Positions 6,451 to 10,840 of a stretch of DNA of 10,840 nucleotides are shown in pieces. Below the pieces are notes generated by a model, which was given only the letters and a program-made list of their open reading frames with translations, did not search any database and was not told the origin of the DNA. Within the stretch, counting starts at the first letter, position 1. Every line of letters begins with the position of its first letter. Origin of the DNA: an uncultured Sutterella sp. (GTDB lineage: Bacteria > Pseudomonadota > Gammaproteobacteria > Burkholderiales > Burkholderiaceae_F); the NCBI GenBank assembly GCA_905198475.1, contig CAJKCQ010000069.1, positions 1-10,840 of the forward strand, given 5' to 3'. Both the position numbers and the translations under genes were made by a program.

Positions 6451-8619
6451 CTAGGGCTTCACGTAGAGCGCTTCGTGCCAGGCCTTCGGGTCGAGGAAGA
6501 ACTGCCGGGCCTTCTCGAGGCTGCGCGTGCGGTAGAAGTCCGGCAGGCTCTGCATCACCTTGCGGCCGTAAGACTTCTCCGCGACGCGCGCGTCGCAGAG
6601 CATGAAGACGCCGCGGTCGGTTTCCGAGCGGATGAGGCGCCCCGCACCCTGCTTGAGCGAGATGATCGCCTCAGGGAGCGCCTGCAGCGCAAAGGGACTG
6701 CCGCCCCGGCGGCGGATCGCCTCGGAGCGCGCCGCATAGACGGGCTCGTCCGGGGGCGAGAAGGGCAGCTTGTCGATCACGACGAGCGAGAGCGCGTCGC
6801 CGCGCACGTCCACGCCCTCCCAGAAGCTCATTGAACCGACGAGGATGGCGTTGCCGTGCCGGCGGAATTCGCTGATGAGCGCGGCCTTGGGCATCTGCCC
6901 CTGCACGAGAAGCGGATACGGGCGCCCGGCGTAGTCGAGCTTCACCTCGAGCTCTTCGGCGACCCGCGCCACGGCGGCGAGGGACGTGCAGAGGAAGAAC
7001 GTCCGCCCGCCCGCAGCCTCGACGAGAGGCCAGGCGGCCTCGACGACGCGCGAGGCGTGCTCGAGCGTGTTGACGGGCGCGGGGAGCTTCGGAAGGTAGA
7101 AGCACCCCTGCTCCCAGTAGTTGAAGGGACTCTCCCAGGTAAGGGCCTTCGGGTCCGCAATCCCCGTCTCGGCGCAGAAGTGCGAGAAGTCGCCGGCCGC
7201 GGAGAGCGTCGCCGACGTGAAGACCCAGGCGCCGCCTTCGGCGCCGCGCATCTCGCTGAACTCCTTCGCGAAGGAGAGGGGCGTGTTGTTGAAGCGAAGC
7301 CCCGAAGCGGACACCGACACCCACTGCACGCTCCCGCCCTGTCGGCGCAGGGCGAAGTCGTCGATCGGGGCGACGCCGGGCTTTTCAGGCTTTTCGGACG
7401 CTGCAGACGCTTCGAGCTTCTCGACCGCCGCGCCCGCTTCGGCGTCCTCGGCCTCCCCGCCTTCGGCCTCCTTTCTGAGCTGCCGGAAGATCGACTCCCA
7501 GCCGGCCATTTCGCGGTCCACCTCCCCGGCGTAGACGAGCAGGGCGTCCAACTCGTCATTGCGGCCCTTGTTGGCTTCGAGCGCCCGCACGACGCCGCCG
7601 AAGGCCTGGAGCATCACGCCGAAGGGTTCGGCGAGGGTGTGGAACCCCTCGATCGTCTTCACCGCCCGGCGGTCGCCCTCCTTGAGGCCGAGCGTCTGCG
7701 CGGCGATCCGGAAGTCCGCGATCGCCTTGAAGGCGGCGTGCGAGAGCTTGTCCCAGTCCGCGCCGTCGCGGGCATGGTTCATGCCGAGGTAGCGCGCCTC
7801 GGTGCTGATCTGGTCGATCTGCCAGGTGCTGAAGAACGTCCCGAAGAAGTCGGTCGCAATGGCGGGGAGCTGATGCGCCTCGTCGAAGACAGTGAGGTTC
7901 GCCTGCGGGAGCATGCCGTCGATCTGTCCGCCCGCGGCGTTCTTGAGCGCGAGCGAGGAGAGGTAGAGGTGGTGGTTGACGACAACGATCTGGCTCTGCA
8001 TCGCCTTTTCGCGTGCGGCGCGCACGAAGCACTCCTGCCAGTGCGGGCACTTGTCCTTGCCGAGGCAGTTTTCGCGCGTGCTCGTCACGAGGGGCCAGAG
8101 GGGATCGTCCTCCGGGACGGTCGGGAGCTCCGCCCGGTCGCCCGTCGCCGAGACGGAGGCGAATCGCTTGATTTCACGGAGCTTCCGGTAGCTGTCGCGC
8201 TGCGGCAGCATCCCCTCCTCCTCCGTGCGCTCGAGGCGCAAGAGGCAGACGTAGTTCGCGCGCCCCTTCAGGACCGCCGCGGGGACGTTGACGCCGAGGG
8301 CGGCGCAGAGCGCCGGAATGTCCTTTTCAAAGAGCTGGTCCTGCAGGGGCTTTCCTGCGGTCGAGATCACCACGACCGACCCCGAGAGGATCGCCGGAAT
8401 GAGGTAGGCGAAGCTCTTGCCCGTGCCGGTGCCCGCTTCGGCGAGAAGCGTCCCGTGGGTCACCACGGCCTCGGCCACCGCGAGCGCGAAGTCGGTCTGC
8501 CCGGGGCGCGGGCGGAAGCCCGGCGTCGCGCGCGCCAGGGGACCGTCCGCGGCGAAGGCGGCGGCGACGCGCTCCGCGAGGGGGCGCGAAGCGTCGAAAA
8601 GCTCGGAATGACGGCGCAT
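6451..8619 (-). CDS. yoaA: YoaA/DinG-type ATP-dependent DNA helicase with Fe-S cluster
   Basis: A 722-residue XPD-like superfamily 2 helicase that unwinds DNA 5' to 3', used in repair and damage tolerance; in E. coli YoaA works with the HolC (chi) clamp-loader subunit. Walker A EAGTGTGKS is at 61-69 and DEAH at 246-249. Fe-S ligands are Cys125, Cys185, Cys191 and Cys197. TSATLS is at 468-473, FWEGVDVRGD at 599-608 and QGAGRLIRSETDRG at 657-670. Many stretches, such as ALLAEAGTGTGK-like, SFWEGVDVRGD and the LKQGxGRLIR region, read like YoaA rather than DinG. It is longer than E. coli YoaA (about 636), partly through an Ala/Glu-rich insert at about 383-415. I chose ATG 8619 because GAGGAA lies 6 bases upstream and similarity starts soon after; the longer frame to 8871 runs antisense-like through the upstream gene. 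It converges with the methyltransferase gene, 4 bp apart. Confidence 0.9.
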   Translation of the reverse strand: MRRHSELFDASRPLAERVAAAFAADGPLARATPGFRPRPGQTDFALAVAEAVVTHGTLLAEAGTGTGKSFAYLIPAILSGSVVVISTAGKPLQDQLFEKDIPALCAALGVNVPAAVLKGRANYVCLLRLERTEEEGMLPQRDSYRKLREIKRFASVSATGDRAELPTVPEDDPLWPLVTSTRENCLGKDKCPHWQECFVRAAREKAMQSQIVVVNHHLYLSSLALKNAAGGQIDGMLPQANLTVFDEAHQLPAIATDFFGTFFSTWQIDQISTEARYLGMNHARDGADWDKLSHAAFKAIADFRIAAQTLGLKEGDRRAVKTIEGFHTLAEPFGVMLQAFGGVVRALEANKGRNDELDALLVYAGEVDREMAGWESIFRQLRKEAEGGEAEDAEAGAAVEKLEASAASEKPEKPGVAPIDDFALRRQGGSVQWVSVSASGLRFNNTPLSFAKEFSEMRGAEGGAWVFTSATLSAAGDFSHFCAETGIADPKALTWESPFNYWEQGCFYLPKLPAPVNTLEHASRVVEAAWPLVEAAGGRTFFLCTSLAAVARVAEELEVKLDYAGRPYPLLVQGQMPKAALISEFRRHGNAILVGSMSFWEGVDVRGDALSLVVIDKLPFSPPDEPVYAARSEAIRRRGGSPFALQALPEAIISLKQGAGRLIRSETDRGVFMLCDARVAEKSYGRKVMQSLPDFYRTRSLEKARQFFLDPKAWHEALYVKP

Positions 8620-8625
8620 CGGCGC

Positions 8626-8631
8626 TTCCTC
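8626..8631 (-). promoter_or_regulatory. Ribosome-binding site of the helicase, overlapping the upstream stop
   Basis: On the minus strand GAGGAA lies 6 bases ahead of ATG 8619 and shares bases with the TGA (8632-8630) of the secreted-protein gene. Ribosomes ending the upstream gene therefore occupy this site, suggesting translational coupling of the two genes. Confidence 0.7.
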
Positions 8632-9511
8632 AGAAGTACTTCGCGAGGCCGCTTTCGCGGTTCTGCTGCCGCTCCTCGTAGCGCTGCTGCGCGGCGCTAC
8701 GCTCCTCGAGGCTCTTCTCAAAGCGCTTCTGCTTCGCCTCGCGGTCGAGCCGGCGCTTTTCGGCGCGCTCTTCAGCAGCCTTCGCGCGGCGGGCGGCGTC
8801 CTGCTGCTTCTGCGCGTACCAGTCTTCGTTCGCCTTTTCGAGCGCTCCGCGGCCGGCGTCGGGCGAAACACCGGTCTTGGAGCCCGGGATCAGGTCGGGC
8901 GCGGCCGCGGGCTTCACCTCCGCGGGCTTGATGCCCGCGGGCGCCGAGGGTTCGCGCACCTTCGCGGGCGGCATCACCTGCGGCAGCGGCGAGTCGCCGG
9001 GCCTCTTCGGCGCGAGCTTCACGGGATCGGGCCGGTCGGTCTTCACCGCCTTCGGGGCGATCCGCACGGGCTCGGCGCGCTCTTGGGCGGCGTTCTTCGC
9101 ACGGCGCTCCTCGGTGCGCCGCACGCGATCGGCGCGGATCACCTCGTCGGCCGCGACGATCACGCGGCGGATCTCGCGCTGCCGCTCAAAGGAGATGCGG
9201 CGCGCGTCGTCTTCGCACTTGTTGACGAAGAAGCGCCGCACGCAGACCTGCTGGACGTCCTTCATCGCGCGCCCGATGCGCTCGAGCTCCTTTTCGGCCG
9301 CGTTCTTCACCTTCGAGGCGGTCGCGGGCGAGTCGATCGCGCCCGCAGCGCTCCAGCGCTCATAAAACGACGTGTCGGCGAGGTACTTCTCCGCCTCGGC
9401 CGCCTTCACGTCGAGGGCGTCCTCCGCGGCGCACGCGGCGGACCCGCAGACGAGAAGAAGACCGCAGGCGAGCGCGGCGGCCGCGCGTTGAATGGAGGTC
9501 GTGTGGGTCAT
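8630..9511 (-). CDS. Secreted or periplasmic charged-helix protein with conserved Cys pair
   Basis: A 293-residue protein of unknown function. Residues 1-28 form a Sec signal peptide with a cleavage site near ACA-AED; Cys22 and Cys27 do not sit in a good lipobox, so a lipoprotein is unlikely but not excluded. A helical region at about 33-145 contains CVRRFFVNKCEDDARR (90-105), where Cys90 and Cys99 could form a disulfide. I recall similar C-x-F-x-VN-x-C-x-x-x-AR proteins of unknown role in Burkholderiales. Residues 146-215 are Pro/Lys-rich and probably disordered, and 222-286 form a highly charged Arg/Glu/Lys/Gln helix or coiled coil. No Shine-Dalgarno sequence precedes ATG 9511. The helicase follows after 10 bp and shares its ribosome-binding site with this stop, so the two are one transcription unit, although a functional link is not obvious. 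Confidence 0.82.
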   Translation of the reverse strand: MTHTTSIQRAAAALACGLLLVCGSAACAAEDALDVKAAEAEKYLADTSFYERWSAAGAIDSPATASKVKNAAEKELERIGRAMKDVQQVCVRRFFVNKCEDDARRISFERQREIRRVIVAADEVIRADRVRRTEERRAKNAAQERAEPVRIAPKAVKTDRPDPVKLAPKRPGDSPLPQVMPPAKVREPSAPAGIKPAEVKPAAAPDLIPGSKTGVSPDAGRGALEKANEDWYAQKQQDAARRAKAAEERAEKRRLDREAKQKRFEKSLEERSAAQQRYEERQQNRESGLAKYF

Positions 9512-9553
9512 GGAGCGGAAGAGGAAGTCGGGTGGCGAAAGGGTCGGGCGGAG

Positions 9554-9563
9554 AGTTTAGCAA
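9554..9563 (-). promoter_or_regulatory. Candidate extended -10 promoter for the secreted protein/helicase unit
   Basis: The minus strand reads TTGCTAAACT, identical to the sequence at 3062-3071 ahead of NSS copy 3. The start of transcription would fall near 9547, leaving a leader of about 36 bases that is pyrimidine-rich and lacks a Shine-Dalgarno match. The -35 region is poor (TGGAAG-like around 9578-9583). Confidence 0.42.
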
Positions 9564-9635
9564 CCCGGGGCGGAGCGCTTCCACGCCCGCCCGCGGCCCC
9601 GGAGAGGGTGAAGGCGTGCAGGAGGCGCAGACGCG

Positions 9636-10292
9636 TCAGAGGAAGGTGACGACCTCCTCGAAGGGAAGGCGCGACTTCGGGCGCACGGCGTTCGAGTCGT
9701 CAAGCGCCCGGTGCCCGAGGGCGCAGGCCATCACGGCGTGACGGCCTGCGGCGGGCAGTTCGAGGATCTCGTCCAATTTGTCGAACCACATGCCTCCAAG
9801 GGTCGTGGCGTCCACGCCCATGGCGCCCGCCGCGAGAAGGAGGAACCCCAGCGCGATGTGCGCCTGCTCGGCCGCCCACACCGCGCCCTTGTCCGGACCC
9901 GCGCAGTAGGCGGCCACGCCGCCCTTGCGCACCTCCTTCACGACCTTGTCGAATCCGGAGGCGACGGCGGCGGCGTCGAAGCGCCCGTCCTTCGTCTCCT
10001 GCGCGTTGATCTCGTCCAACCGCGCGGCGAGGTCGCGCTCGACGGCGAAGACGATGATCACCGGCGCCTCCCTCACGCGCTCGAGATTGAAGTCCTTCAC
10101 CGCGGGCATGAGCCGCGCGCGGGCTTCGGGCGTCCGGGCGACGTAGAAGTGCCAGGGCTGGATGTTCAGCGACGAGGGCGCGAGGCGCAGGATTTCGAGA
10201 AGATCGTGAAGCGCTTCGTCGGTCAAGGGCTTCTTCGCGTCGTAGTGCTTCGCGGTGTAGCGCCTGCGGGCGGCTTCAAGGATGGGATTCAT
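9636..10292 (-). CDS. NfsB-like FMN-dependent nitroreductase
   Basis: A 218-residue cytoplasmic flavoprotein of the NfsB/NfnB group, which uses FMN and NAD(P)H to reduce nitroaromatics, quinones or pteridines; the physiological substrate is usually unclear. Length equals E. coli NfsB (217). FMN-phosphate contacts are visible: RRYTAK at 10-15 near the N-terminus and PKSR at 205-208 near the C-terminus. The flavin loop PSSLNIQPWHF is at 39-49, and GH at 193-194 precedes the DxN motif (199-201). The start ATG 10292 has a strong AAGGAG ribosome-binding site at 10305-10300 with 7-base spacing. Its upstream neighbour on the same strand is a second, incomplete nitroreductase, so they look like a tandem duplication. 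The 203-bp leader between them holds several inverted repeats. Confidence 0.9.
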   Translation of the reverse strand: MNPILEAARRRYTAKHYDAKKPLTDEALHDLLEILRLAPSSLNIQPWHFYVARTPEARARLMPAVKDFNLERVREAPVIIVFAVERDLAARLDEINAQETKDGRFDAAAVASGFDKVVKEVRKGGVAAYCAGPDKGAVWAAEQAHIALGFLLLAAGAMGVDATTLGGMWFDKLDEILELPAAGRHAVMACALGHRALDDSNAVRPKSRLPFEEVVTFL

Positions 10293-10313
10293 GAGGGGAC
10301 TCCTTCGGAAGAG

Positions 10314-10353
10314 AAACGGGCCTTTTCCCCCATCCTAGCGGCCGCGCCCGTTT
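10314..10353 (-). promoter_or_regulatory. Inverted repeat around a possible -10 box of the nitroreductase gene
   Basis: AAACGGGC (10314-10321) and GCCCGTTT (10346-10353) form a perfect 8-bp dyad with 24 bases between. Within it the minus strand reads TAGGAT at 10337-10332, a four-of-six -10 match, about 40 bases ahead of the start codon. No convincing -35 is seen. It could be an operator pair or a chance dyad in GC-rich DNA. Confidence 0.25.
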
Positions 10354-10374
10354 TCCGCAGTGGCGCAGAAAGAC

Positions 10375-10433
10375 GAAGGGCCGCAGGGACGGACGAGCGA
10401 GTGAACACTCTCGACCGCACCGGACGGCCCTTC
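10375..10433 (-). terminator. Long nested hairpin between the nitroreductase genes, possible terminator
   Basis: GAAGGGCCG (10375-10383) and CGGCCCTTC (10425-10433) form a 9-bp perfect outer stem. Inside it, GAGTG-AA-CACTC (10399-10410) with flanking CGA/TCG forms a second stem. On the minus strand the second arm is followed by GTCTTTCT, a short T-rich run, as expected for the end of the upstream nitroreductase transcript. The inner GAGTG-CACTC repeat could alternatively be a regulator site. Confidence 0.42.
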
Positions 10434-10444
10434 CTCACCCGCCA

Positions 10445-10472
10445 GGGGGCCGCCGTGAAGGGCCCCCCCCCC
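10445..10472. repeat. GC hairpin with a C10 homopolymer
   Basis: GGGGGCC (10445-10451) can pair with GGCCCCC (10461-10467) around a 9-base loop, and the second arm runs into ten consecutive C residues at 10463-10472. The tract lies 23-33 bases past the stop of the partial nitroreductase, in the leader side of the complete one. Such a tract can slip during replication and is also a common sequencing error site. Confidence 0.5.
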
Positions 10473-10495
10473 GGGCGAGAGGGATTCACACGGCT

Positions 10496-10840
10496 TTAGT
10501 CAAGCGACGTGAAGAGCTCCTCCGTCCTGAGGCGGGACTTCGGACGCGAGGCGTTGCCGTCGTTGGGGGCGCGGTAGCCGAAGCTCACCACAACCGCGGT
10601 CGTGAGGCCCTTTCCCTTGAGGCCGAGGATTTCGTCCATCTTCGCGTAGTCGAGGCCCTCGAGGCAGGTCGAATCGATGCCCATGCCCGCCGCGGCGTAG
10701 ACCACCGTGCCGAGGCCGATGTAGGCCTGGTGCGTCTCCCAGGCGACGAGGTCCTTCTCGTTCTTCATGTGAAGGCCGGCGAAGTACCTTAACTTCCCAG
10801 AAAAGTTGCACTCAAGCACTATGAGACTTGCAGAAAGGTC
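10496..10840 (-). CDS. C-terminal part of a second NfsB-like nitroreductase (partial, probably interrupted)
   Basis: The frame ending at TAA 10498-10496 encodes a clear NfsB-type C-terminal half. It contains FAGLHMKNEKD, then a helix like NfsB's WMAKQVYLNVG region, GMGIDSTCLEGLDYAKMDEILGLKGKG, and GYRAPND-N-RPKSR, matching the FMN-binding end of the neighbour at 9636-10292. Recognisable similarity stops near RYFAG (about 10790). Beyond that the frame stays open to the window edge but reads DLSASLIVLECNFSGKL, which I cannot match to NfsB, and the last 50 bases drop to 44% G+C. The gene is therefore either broken by an inserted element or simply continues past the window with a divergent segment. 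If broken, about the first 110 residues, including the N-terminal FMN contacts, are lost. Confidence 0.72.
   Translation of the reverse strand, partial: DLSASLIVLECNFSGKLRYFAGLHMKNEKDLVAWETHQAYIGLGTVVYAAAGMGIDSTCLEGLDYAKMDEILGLKGKGLTTAVVVSFGYRAPNDGNASRPKSRLRTEELFTSLD
10791..10840. mobile_element. Low-GC edge, possible end of an inserted element
   Basis: The last 50 bases are 44% G+C against roughly 70% for the rest, and the change coincides with the loss of nitroreductase similarity. The edge contains AACTT-CCCAGAA-AAGTT at 10791-10807, an inverted repeat that could belong to a terminal repeat reading inward as CTTCCCAGAAAAGTTGCAC. No transposase can be identified in 50 bases, so this is inference from composition and position only. 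Confidence 0.28.

Noticed and set aside
8620..8871. N-terminal extension of the helicase
   Set aside because: It is an Arg/Ser-rich out-of-frame reading of the secreted-protein gene. GAGGAA before ATG 8619 and the start of YoaA similarity fix the real start.
6856..8931. A 691-codon plus-strand open frame opposite the helicase
   Set aside because: It is a low-complexity Arg/Glu/Gly-rich shadow of the helicase and runs into the next gene. The minus strand carries Walker A, DEAH and the Fe-S cysteines.

Overview
The window is about 70% G+C and tightly packed. Codon use is strongly biased to G/C at third positions, which explains the many long antisense and out-of-frame open frames. The gene mix suggests a betaproteobacterium, plausibly a gut member of the Sutterellaceae (Burkholderiales): tandem amino-acid-type sodium symporters, an RlmD-like rRNA methyltransferase, a YoaA-type helicase and NfsB-type nitroreductases. 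The family assignment rests on general resemblance only; no marker gene is present.

Layout. Positions 1-142 look like the right end of an IS200/IS605-type element, with the RNA hairpin that ends TnpB-linked omega RNAs. At 223-4518 lie three consecutive, same-strand neurotransmitter:sodium symporter (NSS) genes of 445-448 residues, each with its own intergenic leader. A strong hairpin (4533-4557) separates them from a two-gene unit: a small three-helix membrane protein (4591-5022), overlapping by one base (TGATG) an RlmD-like 23S rRNA m5U methyltransferase (5022-6446). That unit converges, with only 4 bp between stop codons, on a minus-strand pair: a secreted charged-helix protein with two spaced cysteines (8630-9511) and a YoaA/DinG-type iron-sulfur helicase (6451-8619). 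The helicase ribosome-binding site overlaps the stop codon of the secreted protein. Further right, also on the minus strand, are a complete NfsB-like nitroreductase (9636-10292) and the C-terminal part of a second one (10496 to the window end). Near 10791 the base composition drops sharply, as if a mobile element or assembly edge interrupts the second copy.

Functional reading. The three symporters differ at the residues expected to touch the substrate side chain (Cys, Ser and Ala at the LeuT Phe259 position), so they probably import different amino acids or related amines. The remaining genes are housekeeping or stress functions: rRNA modification, DNA repair and flavin-dependent reduction. 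I see no defence system, CRISPR array, tRNA or rRNA gene. The most unusual items are the omega-RNA-like remnant beside the symporter cluster, the divergence of the three symporter pockets, the altered DPPR-type motif in the methyltransferase, and the structured, C10-containing leader between the two nitroreductases.
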